Shown: piece by piece, positions 1 through 8,092 of the stretch
Layout: each line of letters begins with the position of its first letter
Position numbering within the stretch: the stretch's first letter is position 1
NCBI RefSeq assembly: GCF_019139535.1
Contig: NZ_CP077073.1
Coordinates: 695,501-759,500, forward strand
Source: Pseudomonas muyukensis
GTDB lineage: Bacteria; Pseudomonadota; Gammaproteobacteria; Pseudomonadales; Pseudomonadaceae
Length of the DNA: 64,000 nucleotides
Reading direction: 5' to 3'
The notes under the pieces: model-generated
What the model saw: the letters and a program-made list of their open reading frames with translations, nothing else
The model's database searches: none
Told to the model about the DNA's origin: nothing
Translations under genes and position numbers: made by a program

Positions 1-719
1 TTGTGCCCACCGAGGAAACCCAGCAGGCCATCGACCACCACGATCTTGCGGTGGTTACGAAAGTTGACCTGGAAGCGGTTGAACCAGCCTCGGCGCGTGG
101 CAAAGGCCTGGATCTGCACTGCGCCATCGCGTAGCGCCTGGCTGTAGCTGGCCGGCAGGGCATGGCTGCCGACCCGGTCATACAGCACGAACACCCGCAC
201 CCCTTCGGCTGCCTTGCGCAGCAGCAGCTGTTGCAGCTCTCGCCCCAGGGCGTCGTCGTGGATGATGAAAAACTGCACCAGCACGGTGTCGCGGGCGGCG
301 CGGATCGCCGAGAAGATCGCCTCGAAGGTGGCCTCGCCGTCGATCAGCAGCTTCACCTCGTTGTTGGCCAGGCACGGCATGCGGCCCAGCTTGGGCATCG
401 CGCGCAGGGCCGCGTAGCTGTCCGACTCGCGGGCGGTGAGCGCTTCCTCCACCCAGGGCCGCCAGTTCAGGTTGGCCATGGCCACGTGCATTTCCTGGTT
501 GGCCTGGCGCCGCGCCTGGATGTAGGCATAGAAGGAACGGGCACCGAACACCAGGTAGGGGATCAGGGTGAAGTAGGGAATGAACAGCAAGGACATGGCC
601 CAGGCGATCGCACCCTGGGCGGTGCGCACGGTGAACACCGCATGCAGCGCGGCGGCAATGCCGAGCAGGTGAATCAGGCCGAGCACGTAACCGAAGAAGT
701 AGGGGCTGTGGTAATCCAT
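1..719 (-). CDS. cls: Cardiolipin synthase (phospholipase D superfamily), 5' part only
   Basis: Partial gene running off the left edge; 239 N-terminal residues are visible. The family joins two phosphatidylglycerols (or PG and PE) into cardiolipin at the inner membrane. The N-terminus has two hydrophobic segments (about residues 8-27 and 37-55), then the soluble PLD region. The first catalytic HxKxxxxD motif is visible near the cut (…NHRKIVVVD…, encoded near base 30-60), followed by the LGFLGG turn typical of PLD enzymes. The second HKD motif would lie outside the window. The ATG at 717-719 was chosen because it precedes the first membrane segment. The next gene, at 849, is divergent. Confidence 0.9.
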   Translation of the reverse strand, partial: MDYHSPYFFGYVLGLIHLLGIAAALHAVFTVRTAQGAIAWAMSLLFIPYFTLIPYLVFGARSFYAYIQARRQANQEMHVAMANLNWRPWVEEALTARESDSYAALRAMPKLGRMPCLANNEVKLLIDGEATFEAIFSAIRAARDTVLVQFFIIHDDALGRELQQLLLRKAAEGVRVFVLYDRVGSHALPASYSQALRDGAVQIQAFATRRGWFNRFQVNFRNHRKIVVVDGLLGFLGGH

Positions 720-810
720 ACGCATCCTGCTTGCCGTGAGCACTGCCGCTAACAGACCACGTTCCAGGGGGCTCCTGCAACCCGCAGGCGATTTTGGCGT
801 CTAACGGCTA

Positions 811-835
811 GTCCGGCCGGAGCCGGTATTTTTTT
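811..835 (+). terminator. Terminator-like hairpin just upstream of the DUF3617 gene
   Basis: CCGGC (813-817) and GCCGG (822-826) form a short GC stem with a CGGA loop, followed by a T-rich tract at 827-835. It ends 13 bases before the ATG at 849 and abuts that gene's GGAG ribosome site. It could be a weak attenuator, or chance in GC-rich DNA. Confidence 0.35.
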
Positions 836-848
836 GGAGCTTTGACCC

Positions 849-1376
849 ATGAAGATTCGCCTGCCACTGCTTGCCCTGATGTTCGGCCTGGGCAGCCCGC
901 TGGTTCACGCGCAGATGCTGCAACCTGGCTTGTGGGAGCTGACCACCAGCAACATGCAGGTCGATGGCAAGCCACTGCCGGACATGGCGTTCATGCTCGG
1001 GCAGTTGAAGAACCTGCCACCAGAGCAACGGGCGATGATGGAGGGCGCCTTGGCCAAGCAGGGCATCACCGTGGGCGGCAAGGGTGTGCGCTCCTGCCTG
1101 ACCCCAGAGCAGGTCAAGACCGATGACATTCCATTGCAGGACCCGCAGTCGGGCTGCACGCAGAAGATCACCGAGCGCACGGGCAATGTCTGGAAGTTCC
1201 AGTTCAGTTGCCCGAAAGCCCAGGGTCAAGGCCAAGCCACTTTCCTCAGTGATCGTGAGTTCCTGACCAAGGTCAATGGCACCTTCAATGCGTCCGGTGT
1301 GCAGCAGCAGGGCAGCATGGACACCCGTGCCGTGTGGTTGGGCAATGACTGCGGGGCCGTCAAACCCCGAAGCTGA
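849..1376 (+). CDS. DUF3617 family exported protein
   Basis: 175 aa. The N-terminus is a clear signal peptide (KIR, then a hydrophobic stretch to about residue 20 ending at VHA-Q), so the product is probably periplasmic. The mature part starts LQPGLWELTT, the conserved opening of DUF3617 proteins. It has cysteines near residues 78, 98, 117 and 167 that could form disulfides. The function of the family is unknown. A GGAG ribosome site lies 10 bases before the ATG. It is convergent with folE2, only 5 bases from that gene's stop, so the two genes share a termination zone. Confidence 0.8.
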   Translation: MKIRLPLLALMFGLGSPLVHAQMLQPGLWELTTSNMQVDGKPLPDMAFMLGQLKNLPPEQRAMMEGALAKQGITVGGKGVRSCLTPEQVKTDDIPLQDPQSGCTQKITERTGNVWKFQFSCPKAQGQGQATFLSDREFLTKVNGTFNASGVQQQGSMDTRAVWLGNDCGAVKPRS

Positions 1377-1381
1377 GTGGC

Positions 1382-2278
1382 CTACGCCGAGCCATCGAGC
1401 CAGGCATAACGACTCTCGGCCACCGCATCGTGGGCGTGCAGGCTCTCTGCATGTTCCACGCGCACGCTGAACCCCCGTACCCACTCCAGCTGGCGCAGCG
1501 CCTGGTGCAGGCGCCGCGCGGCATCCTCGCAGAACATCAGGTTCTGGCCGTTGGCCAGGGCGAAGGCTTGTTCATCGGCGCGCTTTACCGCCGTCTGCAC
1601 CGCAGTACCCAGTGCCGCCTCGGCTTGGTCGATCAGCTCCGCGAGCCCGATATCGTCCCCGGCAAGTCGCACCTGCAACTTGGCCAAGCTCCGCTGGCTA
1701 TGGGGCGTGGCGACAATTCCGCCACTGCTGCCGAGCCACTGGCGAACCTCGTCGCGGTTCAGCGGCTGATCGGCAAAGTCCTTGTCGAACTGTGCCTGAA
1801 TCAGTTGCCTGGCCAGTGCCGCCGAGCAAGGGCAGGTCGAGGAGTAGGGGATGTGCACCGATAGTTCCACGTGGAACATTTCATTTTCCAAACGGGCATC
1901 CAGGCTCACCGGATAGCGTTTCCAGCCAGCCAGTGGGCTGACCAGCGCCGGGCGCTTGAGCAGATGATCGAAGCTCAGGCGCAGGTAGGCCCTGTGCGAC
2001 AGGCCGGCATGGCTGGCCAGAAACTGCCCAAGGATGTCGTGCACGCCTCGTGCTGTCAGTGCTTGGTGTTCAAGCGCCTCCAAGGCCAGGTACAGCCGTG
2101 ACATATGTATGCCCCGCGAGGCGCCATCGTCGAGGCTTACCCCGGCATCGGCGTAGGCGGTCACGTTGCGCCCATCAATCAACAGCGGCAGGGCGATGCC
2201 GCACATGCCGACCCAGTCCAGGGGCAGGGCTTGCTGGCTGCTCTGGGCGGCGACATCGGGAAGGGTAAGGCTGGTCAT
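1382..2278 (-). CDS. folE2: GTP cyclohydrolase FolE2 (type IB)
   Basis: 298 aa. It catalyses the first step of folate/pterin synthesis, GTP to 7,8-dihydroneopterin triphosphate, and is the alternative to zinc-dependent FolE. Family features seen: the N-terminal DWVGM start, the central TCPCSAAL segment with the metal-binding/catalytic cysteines, and the C-terminal MFCEDAARR region. FolE2 uses other divalent metals and typically substitutes for FolE when zinc is scarce, which fits the Zur-type box at 2725-2739 upstream of this operon. The ATG at 2278 was chosen over an upstream in-frame ATG at 2308, which lies inside the preceding gene. An AGGA-type site precedes it, and the gap to the upstream gene is 20 bases. 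Confidence 0.93.
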   Translation of the reverse strand: MTSLTLPDVAAQSSQQALPLDWVGMCGIALPLLIDGRNVTAYADAGVSLDDGASRGIHMSRLYLALEALEHQALTARGVHDILGQFLASHAGLSHRAYLRLSFDHLLKRPALVSPLAGWKRYPVSLDARLENEMFHVELSVHIPYSSTCPCSAALARQLIQAQFDKDFADQPLNRDEVRQWLGSSGGIVATPHSQRSLAKLQVRLAGDDIGLAELIDQAEAALGTAVQTAVKRADEQAFALANGQNLMFCEDAARRLHQALRQLEWVRGFSVRVEHAESLHAHDAVAESRYAWLDGSA

Positions 2279-2298
2279 GGAAGCATCCTGTGGGTGGT

Positions 2299-2676
2299 TC
2301 AACGGCAACCGCCGATGAGGCTGCAGTGCAAATTGAAGCGTTCGCCGCTGGAGCTGGAGACCCGATTGCGCGTGGTCCAGCCGATGCGTTGGCTGTAACC
2401 GACCCAGGCTTCACCATCACTGGCCAGCCCGCTGAAGAAGGTCAGGCCGCCATAACGACTGTTGGTTTGTGTCCAGAGGCGTTTGCTCGCAGCCTCATAA
2501 CCGCGCAGGTAGAAGGTGCTGCCTTCGGTGCGCACACTGTAGTAGTTGCCCCTGCTGTCCTGGCAGGCGAGCAGGGTGGCGCTGCGTGTGCACAACGCCA
2601 GGTCACTGCGAGGCATGGCAGGGAGTTGCAGGGGCAATGCGAGCAACAGCAAGGCGACGGTGCCAGGTAGTTTCAT
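2299..2676 (-). CDS. Small secreted protein in the Zur-controlled folE2 operon
   Basis: 125 aa with an N-terminal signal peptide (MKLPGTVALLLLALPLQLP…A), so the product is probably periplasmic. The mature part is small and polar with four cysteines (CTRS, LLAC, LHC, GGC) that could make two disulfides; it is rich in Ser, Arg and Gly. I do not recognise a named family. It is the first gene of a leftward operon with folE2 (20-base gap), and the palindromic Zur box begins 48 bases upstream of its ATG. A GGAG site lies 6-9 bases before ATG 2676. A role in zinc limitation is inferred from position only. Confidence 0.75.
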   Translation of the reverse strand: MKLPGTVALLLLALPLQLPAMPRSDLALCTRSATLLACQDSRGNYYSVRTEGSTFYLRGYEAASKRLWTQTNSRYGGLTFFSGLASDGEAWVGYSQRIGWTTRNRVSSSSGERFNLHCSLIGGCR

Positions 2677-2724
2677 GACGCTCTCCAGTCGACCGTTCGG
2701 CAATACGGCTTGGCGAAATTGTAT

Positions 2725-2739
2725 TGTTATAATATAACA
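2725..2739. promoter_or_regulatory. Zur box between divergent zinc-starvation operons
   Basis: TGTTATAATATAACA is a perfect 7-1-7 palindrome and matches the gammaproteobacterial Zur core GTTATANTATAAC. The symmetry extends partly outwards (A/T pairs at 2723/2741 and 2722/2742). A TATAAT -10 element (2728-2733) is embedded, so a bound repressor would block the rightward promoter directly. The neighbours folE2, a CobW/ZigA GTPase and DUF1826 are typical Zur targets, which supports the call. Confidence 0.85.
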
Positions 2740-2785
2740 TTATGCAATGCATCGCTTCGAATGCGCCTGCCCGATGAGGTCCGTC

Positions 2786-3994
2786 ATGCCCAACCGTCTT
2801 CCTGTCACCGTGCTGTCCGGCTTCCTTGGCGCCGGCAAGAGCACGCTGCTCAACCATGTGCTGCGCAACCGTGACGACCTGCGCGTCGCGGTAATCGTCA
2901 ACGACATGAGCGAAATCAACATCGACGCCAGCGAGGTGCAGCGCAACGTCAGCCTTAACCGCGCCGAAGAGAAACTGGTGGAGATGAGCAACGGTTGCAT
3001 CTGCTGCACCCTGCGTGAAGACCTGCTGGAAGAAGTGGCCCGCTTGGCCGGTGAAGGTCGCTTCGACTACCTGCTGATCGAGTCGACCGGTATCTCCGAG
3101 CCGCTGCCGGTGGCCGAAACCTTCACCTTCCGTGACGAGCAGGGCCGCAGCCTGAGCGACATGGCGCGGCTGGACACCATGGTCACGGTGGTCGATGGCC
3201 TGAATTTCCTGCGCGACTATCAGGCCGCCGACAGCCTCGCCAGCCGTGGGGAAACCTTGGGTGAGGAAGACGAACGTTCGATCAGCGACCTGTTGATCGA
3301 GCAGGTCGAGTTCGCCGATGTGCTGCTGCTGAGCAAGATCGACCTGATCAGCCAGGCCGAGCGCGAGGAGTTGATCGCCATTTTGCGCAGCCTCAATGCC
3401 CGGGCGCAGATCGTGCCGATGGTGATGGGCCAGGTGGCGTTGTCGCGGATCCTCGACACCGGGCTGTTTGACTTCGACCAGGCGGCCCAGGCCCCAGGCT
3501 GGTTGCAGGAGCTGCGCGGCGAGCATGTGCCCGAAACCGAGGAGTACGGCATTGCCGCGAGCACCTGGCAGGCACGCCGGCCGTTCCATCCGCAGCGCTT
3601 CTTCGATTTTATCCACAGGCCCTGGAGCAATGGCCGGTTGCTGCGTTCCAAGGGCTTCTTCTGGCTGGCCAGCAAGTTCCAGGAGGCCGGCAGCTGGTCC
3701 CAGGCCGGCGGCATGATGCGCCATGGCCTGGCCGGGCGGTGGTGGCGGTTCGTGCCACGCGAGCAATGGCCGCAGGATGAAGAGAATACCGCGGCGATCC
3801 TCAAGCAGTGGACGGTGGAAGCCGGCGATTGCCGCCAGGAGCTGGTATTCATTGGGCAGAACATCGATTTTGCGCAGTTATCCACAGAGCTGGAGGCTTG
3901 CCTGTTGACTGATGCAGAAATGGACCTGGGGCCGATGGGCTGGTTGCGCCTGGCTGACCCGTTCGGTGCCTGGCATGAGGAAGCGGCGGCATGA
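2786..3994 (+). CDS. CobW/ZigA-family zinc metallochaperone GTPase
   Basis: 402 aa member of the COG0523 G3E GTPases, which are thought to deliver zinc to client enzymes during starvation. Walker A is GFLGAGKS (12-19), the metal-binding CxCC motif is CICC (71-74), the switch region ESTGISEP is near 99-106, and the G4-like LSKID is near 189-193. The CobW C-terminal domain follows (about 290-385). In-frame ATGs at 2747 and 2774 were rejected: the Zur box and -10 element end at about 2742, and GAGG (2776-2779) is ideally spaced for ATG 2786. The gene overlaps DUF1826 by 4 bases (ATGA), implying translational coupling. Two perfect DnaA-box 9-mers lie in the coding region (3609, 3878). Confidence 0.9.
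   Translation: MPNRLPVTVLSGFLGAGKSTLLNHVLRNRDDLRVAVIVNDMSEINIDASEVQRNVSLNRAEEKLVEMSNGCICCTLREDLLEEVARLAGEGRFDYLLIESTGISEPLPVAETFTFRDEQGRSLSDMARLDTMVTVVDGLNFLRDYQAADSLASRGETLGEEDERSISDLLIEQVEFADVLLLSKIDLISQAEREELIAILRSLNARAQIVPMVMGQVALSRILDTGLFDFDQAAQAPGWLQELRGEHVPETEEYGIAASTWQARRPFHPQRFFDFIHRPWSNGRLLRSKGFFWLASKFQEAGSWSQAGGMMRHGLAGRWWRFVPREQWPQDEENTAAILKQWTVEAGDCRQELVFIGQNIDFAQLSTELEACLLTDAEMDLGPMGWLRLADPFGAWHEEAAA
3609..3617 (+). other. Perfect DnaA-box 9-mer
   Basis: TTATCCACA, the consensus high-affinity DnaA box, lies inside the CobW/ZigA gene. It is one of four perfect boxes between 3609 and 5489. Whether DnaA binds here is not shown by the sequence. Confidence 0.5.
3878..3886 (+). other. 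Perfect DnaA-box 9-mer
   Basis: TTATCCACA within the 3' part of the CobW/ZigA gene, 260 bases after the box at 3609 and in the same orientation. It uses the rare leucine codon TTA in a GC-rich gene. Confidence 0.5.
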
Positions 3995-4611
3995 GCCCTA
4001 TGCTCAACCGCCAGGTGTTCGCGGACTCGCCGCGGGTGCTGACCGAGATCCTCGCCGATGACGTCAACCTGGCGACCTGGCAGCGCCGTCTGCCGGCCCA
4101 GGTGGAGGACTTTGCCGGGCTGGTGCTGAGCCAGGGCCAGATGCTGGCCGATGAGCGGGTGGTCGAGGTGGACGAACACCAGGTCCCGGTGCTGCCAGGG
4201 CTGCTCAGGGAGGCCTCGGACCTGCATGGCTATGCGGGTTTCGTCGCCGATGTGGTGTGGCTGGTCGAGGCCTTTACCTGCTTGCTCGGGGCGCGGCGTA
4301 TCGGCTTGCGTTTGCGCGTGCTGGAGGGCGCCATGTGCCCGCGTTTTCACGTGGACCATGTGCCGCTGCGGTTGTTGAGCACTTACGCCGGGGCTGGCAG
4401 CGAGTGGCTGGAGGAGGGGCGGTTGGATCGGTCACGGTTGCAGTTCGAGCCGCCGCCTGTGGATAACATTCAGCGGCTGGCAGCGGGAGAGGTGGCGCTG
4501 CTCAAAGGAGAGCGTTGGCTGGGCAATGAGGGCGGTGGGCTGATCCACCGTTCGCCACCGACGCCTGCCGGTGAGCGGCGCTTGTTGTTGAGCCTGGATT
4601 GGCTGGCGTGA
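3991..4611 (+). CDS. DUF1826 family protein
   Basis: 206 aa, no signal peptide or membrane segment, so probably cytoplasmic. The sequence matches the DUF1826 pattern: a [14 protein letters not shown] block (about 110-123) with Cys and two His residues that could bind metal, and a C-terminal IHRSPP…RRLLLSLDW segment. The C-x3-H-x2-H and later IHRS histidine are reminiscent of non-haem iron (cupin/dioxygenase-like) proteins, but no activity is established. Its start overlaps the CobW/ZigA stop, so it belongs to the same Zur-controlled operon. The family is often found beside zinc-starvation genes, which is the only clue to its role. Confidence 0.8.
   Translation: MSPMLNRQVFADSPRVLTEILADDVNLATWQRRLPAQVEDFAGLVLSQGQMLADERVVEVDEHQVPVLPGLLREASDLHGYAGFVADVVWLVEAFTCLLGARRIGLRLRVLEGAMCPRFHVDHVPLRLLSTYAGAGSEWLEEGRLDRSRLQFEPPPVDNIQRLAAGEVALLKGERWLGNEGGGLIHRSPPTPAGERRLLLSLDWLA
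4458..4466 (-). other. Perfect DnaA-box 9-mer (minus strand)
   Basis: TGTGGATAA on the plus strand, i.e. TTATCCACA on the minus strand, inside the DUF1826 gene. Confidence 0.5.
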
Positions 4612-4681
4612 GTGCCATCGTGGGACCAGCCACCTTGCCAGCAGGTTAGACTGACGCAACCCTTCTCGCCGATAGCCAATC

Positions 4682-5650
4682 ATGCTGCGTAACATCCCCA
4701 CCCATGTGATCGCCGGCCCTCTGGGTGCCGGCAAGACCAGCCTGCTCCGCCAGCTGCTCGACCAGCGCCCGGCGAACGAGCGCTGGGCCGTGCTGGTCAA
4801 CGAGTTCGGCCAGATCGGCCTGGACGCCGCCTTGCTCAGTCGTGACGACGCCGGCATCGCCATTGGCGAGGTGGCCGGCGGTTGCCTGTGCTGCGTCAAC
4901 GGCGCGCCATTCCAGGTAGGCCTTGCCCGCCTGCTGCGCAAGGCCCGCCCCGATCGGCTGTTGATCGAGCCGTCCGGCCTTGGCCATCCGCTGCAACTGT
5001 TGGAACAACTGCGCCAGGCGCCATGGAGCGGGGTGCTGGCGGTACAGCCGCTGTTGATGGTGCTGGATGGCGCGGCGCTGGCGCGTGGGGAGGGTTTGCC
5101 GCCTGCCCAGCAACAGGCGCTGCAGCAGGCGGGGCTGCTGGTTATCAACAAGGCGGATGCTGTGGATGAGCCGACACGCTTGTTGATAACTGCCCAGTTG
5201 CCCGAGGTGCCGGCCATCTGGAGCGCGTTTGGCGCGCTTGCCCTCGAGGCGTTGCCAGCGTCGCTGGCGCAGGCTTGCGCAGCGCCGGCGACCTTGCCTG
5301 TGGACAACGGCACGGCGTCGCTACCTGCGCTGTGGGCAGATCCTCGCCAGCCCATCCGCCAGGCCCAGCAGGGTGATGGCGGCTGGAGCAGCGGCTGGCG
5401 CTGGCACCCCAGCCAGCGCTTCGATGACGCGGCATTGGGCCGGGTCCTTGAACAATGGCCGTGGCGTCGGGCCAAGGGGGTTATCCACAGCGCGGCTGGG
5501 TGGATGTCGTTCAACGGCCTGGACAGGGGAGCGCTGGACTGGCGCCCGAGCGAATGGCGCAACGACTCGCGGATCGAGCTGATCTTCGCTCAGCCACAAT
5601 CTTTGCAGGCCCTGCACGTTGCGATCGAGGCCTGCCGCCTGGACCACTGA
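4682..5650 (+). CDS. Second CobW/YjiA-type GTPase
   Basis: 322 aa COG0523 GTPase, shorter than the one at 2786. Walker A GPLGAGKT (12-19), CxCC metal motif CLCC (68-71), EPSGLGHP switch region and INKAD guanine-specificity motif are all present. The C-terminal CobW domain is compact, ending EACRLDH. It lies 70 bases after the DUF1826 gene on the same strand and probably belongs to the Zur operon, although the gap could hold its own promoter. Its paralogy with the first GTPase suggests different zinc-client proteins. One perfect (5481-5489) and three near DnaA boxes (5142, 5181, 5299) lie inside. Confidence 0.87.
   Translation: MLRNIPTHVIAGPLGAGKTSLLRQLLDQRPANERWAVLVNEFGQIGLDAALLSRDDAGIAIGEVAGGCLCCVNGAPFQVGLARLLRKARPDRLLIEPSGLGHPLQLLEQLRQAPWSGVLAVQPLLMVLDGAALARGEGLPPAQQQALQQAGLLVINKADAVDEPTRLLITAQLPEVPAIWSAFGALALEALPASLAQACAAPATLPVDNGTASLPALWADPRQPIRQAQQGDGGWSSGWRWHPSQRFDDAALGRVLEQWPWRRAKGVIHSAAGWMSFNGLDRGALDWRPSEWRNDSRIELIFAQPQSLQALHVAIEACRLDH
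5481..5489 (+). other. Perfect DnaA-box 9-mer
   Basis: TTATCCACA inside the second CobW gene. One-mismatch versions, TTATCAACA at 5142-5150 and its reverse complement at 5181-5189, lie just upstream. Confidence 0.5.
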
Positions 5651-6043
5651 TCAGTTGCGCCAGCGGTTATGCTCCTGGCGCCATTGCTGCATCTCGATGA
5701 CATTGTCGGTGCGTGGCGGGGTCTTGATCTCGAAGGGGTAGGGCGCCAGTTCGATCTGCATGGTGTGGGCACCGAACTGGGTGACGGTGCCGGGGTGGCG
5801 TTGTTCGCCGGTGACGGTGAACTCGAAGTTGTAGATGCGCGCCAGGCGCTTGCGGCCATTGGCATCACGCACCAGGCCGATGCGTTTGAGCGCCACGGCG
5901 TCGTCGAGCAGTTCCAGGTCGAGCTTGGCGCAATGCTGCTTGACCCGCGCCAGGGCCTTTTCGCGCAGCCCGTGGTTGTGCCACAGCCAGGCGCCCGCGG
6001 TCGCCACCAGCAGCAGGACGAAGAGGTTTTCCAGGGTCAGCAT
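5651..6043 (-). CDS. DUF3301 family membrane-anchored protein
   Basis: 130 aa. One N-terminal transmembrane segment (about residues 6-22, ending AWLWHNH) is followed by a soluble domain with the DUF3301 pattern: Cys-x-K/L around [11 protein letters not shown], the [11 protein letters not shown] strand and the RIYNFEFT strand, and a charged C-terminus. It is probably anchored in the inner membrane with a cytoplasmic domain. Function is unknown. It starts immediately next to the stop of the CobW gene (convergent, no gap). Confidence 0.8.
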   Translation of the reverse strand: MLTLENLFVLLLVATAGAWLWHNHGLREKALARVKQHCAKLDLELLDDAVALKRIGLVRDANGRKRLARIYNFEFTVTGEQRHPGTVTQFGAHTMQIELAPYPFEIKTPPRTDNVIEMQQWRQEHNRWRN

Positions 6044-6163
6044 TTGCGTAAGCTCCAGACAGGTCGATCCAGCTTAACTGCGTCTCTGGCCTGTCGTACA
6101 GATGGCAATCAGGTTCATACTGCGGGCCGCACACTTATTCACACAGTTTCGGAATTGCCCTGC

Positions 6164-7036
6164 ATGAAACGTACGCCGCACTTGCTCGCCATTCAGTCCC
6201 ATGTGGTCTTCGGACACGCTGGCAACAGCGCTGCGGTGTTTCCCATGCAGCGGGTCGGGGTCAATGTCTGGCCGCTCAATACCGTGCAGTTCTCCAACCA
6301 CACTCAGTATGGACAGTGGTCGGGTGAAGTGCTTGCCCCGGCGCAAATTCCAGCGTTGGTGGAAGGGATTTCCAATATCGGTGAGCTGGGCCACTGCGAT
6401 GCGGTGTTGTCGGGCTACCTGGGCAGCGCCGAACAAGGCCGGGCGATCCTGGCCGGGGTCGAGCGGATCAAGGCGGTCAACCCCAAGGCCCTGTACCTGT
6501 GCGACCCGGTCATGGGGCATGCCGAGAAAGGCTGCATCGTGCCGGCCGAGGTCAGCGAGTTCCTGCTCGGGCAGGCGGCCGCCAAGGCCGATATCCTGTG
6601 CCCCAACCAGCTGGAACTGGACAGTTTCTGTGGCCGTCGGGCGCAGTCACTGAACGATTGCGTGGGCATGGCCCGTGGGCTGCTTGAGCTTGGACCGCAG
6701 GTGGTGCTGGTCAAGCACCTTAACTACCCAGGCCGTGCGGACGATGCCTTCGAGATGCTGCTGGTGACCCGCGATGGCAGTTGGCATCTGCGCCGGCCCT
6801 TGCTGGCGTTCCCGCGCCAGCCGGTGGGCGTGGGCGATCTGACCTCTGGCCTGTTCCTCGCCCGGGTGCTGCTGGGCGACAGCTGGGTCGCGGCCTTCGA
6901 GTTCACTGCCGCCGCAGTGCACGAGGTGCTCCTGGAAACCCAGGCCTGCGCCAGCTACGAGCTGCAACTGGTGCGGGCCCAGGATCGCATTGCCCACCCG
7001 CGGGTGCGTTTCGAGGCGCAGCGGGTTCCCGGCTGA
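6164..7036 (+). CDS. pdxY: Pyridoxal kinase PdxY
   Basis: 290 aa, the usual length. A salvage kinase that phosphorylates pyridoxal to pyridoxal 5'-phosphate with ATP. Ribokinase-like fold features: N-terminal [19 protein letters not shown] substrate region (about 11-29), CDPVMGH (about 112-118), CPNQLELD, and the [20 protein letters not shown]/anion-hole motif with the catalytic Asp near residue 225. The ATG at 6164 was chosen because [15 protein letters not shown] is the conserved PdxY start; in-frame sequence upstream is not conserved in type. It appears monocistronic, with a degenerate REP downstream. Confidence 0.95.
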   Translation: MKRTPHLLAIQSHVVFGHAGNSAAVFPMQRVGVNVWPLNTVQFSNHTQYGQWSGEVLAPAQIPALVEGISNIGELGHCDAVLSGYLGSAEQGRAILAGVERIKAVNPKALYLCDPVMGHAEKGCIVPAEVSEFLLGQAAAKADILCPNQLELDSFCGRRAQSLNDCVGMARGLLELGPQVVLVKHLNYPGRADDAFEMLLVTRDGSWHLRRPLLAFPRQPVGVGDLTSGLFLARVLLGDSWVAAFEFTAAAVHEVLLETQACASYELQLVRAQDRIAHPRVRFEAQRVPG

Positions 7037-7074
7037 TTGACCGGCGCAGCCGGTGCCAGGCACCGCGTCGTCGG

Positions 7075-7106
7075 ATTCGCCAGCAAGGCTGGCGTCTACG
7101 GGAAGA
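7075..7106. repeat. Degenerate REP-like hairpin
   Basis: TTCGCCAGCAAGGCTGGCG followed by CTACGG resembles the arm of REP elements elsewhere in the window. It lies between convergent pdxY and thioesterase genes and may act as a transcript 3' end. Confidence 0.45.
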
Positions 7107-7120
7107 GCAACAACTCAGGG

Positions 7121-7657
7121 TCAGATCGAATCGGTCTTGAGGTTCTGGTAGCGCTGTTCCAGTTCCTGGCGAATCTGGCGGCGCTGCTGGCCCTGGAGGA
7201 AACGGCGCTTCTCTTCGCTGCTCTGCGGCTGGCGCGGCGGCACTTTCACCGGCCGGCGGTCGTCGTCCACCGCGACCATGGTGAAGAAGCAACTGTTGGA
7301 ATGGCGCACCGAGCGCTCGCGAATGTTCTCGGTGACCACCTTGATGCCCACTTCCATCGAGGTGTTGCCGGTGTAGTTGACCGATGCCAGGAAGGTGACC
7401 AGTTCACCGACATGCACCGGCTCGCGGAAGATCACCTGGTCCACCGACAGGGTCACCACATAGGTGCCGGCATAGCGGCTGGCGCAGGCATAGGCGACCT
7501 CGTCGAGGTACTTGAGCAGGGTGCCGCCGTGTACGTTGCCAGAGAAGTTGGCCATGTCCGGTGTCATCAGGACGGTCATGGTCAGCTGGGCGTTTCCAGG
7601 TTCCATAGAGAGCTCACGGTGAATTTGCGCTGAATCGGGGCGGGTATCTGCAGACAC
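7121..7657 (-). CDS. Acyl-CoA thioesterase (hotdog fold, YciA/BACH type)
   Basis: 178 aa. Hydrolyses acyl-CoA to free fatty acid and CoA. Signature NFSGNVHGGTLLKYLDEVAYACASRY (about 37-62) with the conserved Asn/His/Gly and catalytic acidic residue, then the VDQVIFREPVHVGELVTF strand pair typical of the 4HBT fold. The C-terminus is a charged helix rich in Arg/Gln/Glu. The start is a GTG at 7655-7657 with an AGAGGGG ribosome site 7 bases upstream; the internal ATG at 7606 lacks one. A second, unrelated-position thioesterase of this fold is at 37671. Confidence 0.87.
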   Translation of the reverse strand: MSADTRPDSAQIHRELSMEPGNAQLTMTVLMTPDMANFSGNVHGGTLLKYLDEVAYACASRYAGTYVVTLSVDQVIFREPVHVGELVTFLASVNYTGNTSMEVGIKVVTENIRERSVRHSNSCFFTMVAVDDDRRPVKVPPRQPQSSEEKRRFLQGQQRRQIRQELEQRYQNLKTDSI

Positions 7658-7743
7658 TTCTGTTCCCCTCTTTGAGGTTTCCCATCCTGGTACGGGACGT
7701 CGGCTGACGCTCCATCGTCACGCTGATCTTGCCATCGGCGGTG

Positions 7744-7908
7744 CTAGTGTGGTGTTTCACAAATAACGACCATAATTCACGGTGCTTTTTGCGCCCATGC
7801 TGCGTTGTCGCTCCTCGCCGTAGCTGGGCTACGACTCGTCGCGACGCCTTGCTTGGGCACAAAAATCACTCGCGAATTATTGGTCGTATTTGCAAAACAC
7901 CACACTAG
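7744..7908. repeat. 165-bp inverted-repeat element (MITE-like)
   Basis: The ends are imperfect inverted repeats of about 38 bp: CTAGTGTGGTGTTTCACAAA at the left pairs with the reverse complement of the right end (…ACCACACTAG). The interior has a second palindromic part around GTAGCTGGGCTAC (7820-7835). The element fills most of the gap between two divergent genes and contains no plausible ORF. It looks like a small non-autonomous mobile or structural repeat; I cannot name its family from sequence alone. Confidence 0.65.
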
Positions 7909-8092
7909 ATCTGCCGATCTGTTTCTGCATATTGCATCGGCAATTTGCGGCAAGGCGCGATGTTAACCTGACGGGGCCCACGCAATGTGGGCTTTATGCG
8001 TCTATCACAACAGTATGTGCCTGCTCCGCGCCCTGGCCCTTTCCAGGGGAGGAACGGTTCGTCCCCTGCACCCCGACAAGGAGTATCACGCC

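Noticed and set aside
2747..2785. Upstream ATGs (2747, 2774) as starts of the CobW/ZigA gene
   Set aside because: ATG 2747 lies just after the Zur box and -10 element; ATG 2786 has the properly spaced GAGG and opens the conserved [15 protein letters not shown] sequence.
7960..8092. Known riboswitch (yybP-ykoY or guanidine-II type) before the antiporter
   Set aside because: Only a single ACGG loop and loose GGGGAG similarity are present; the paired ACGR hairpins or the yybP-ykoY core are missing.
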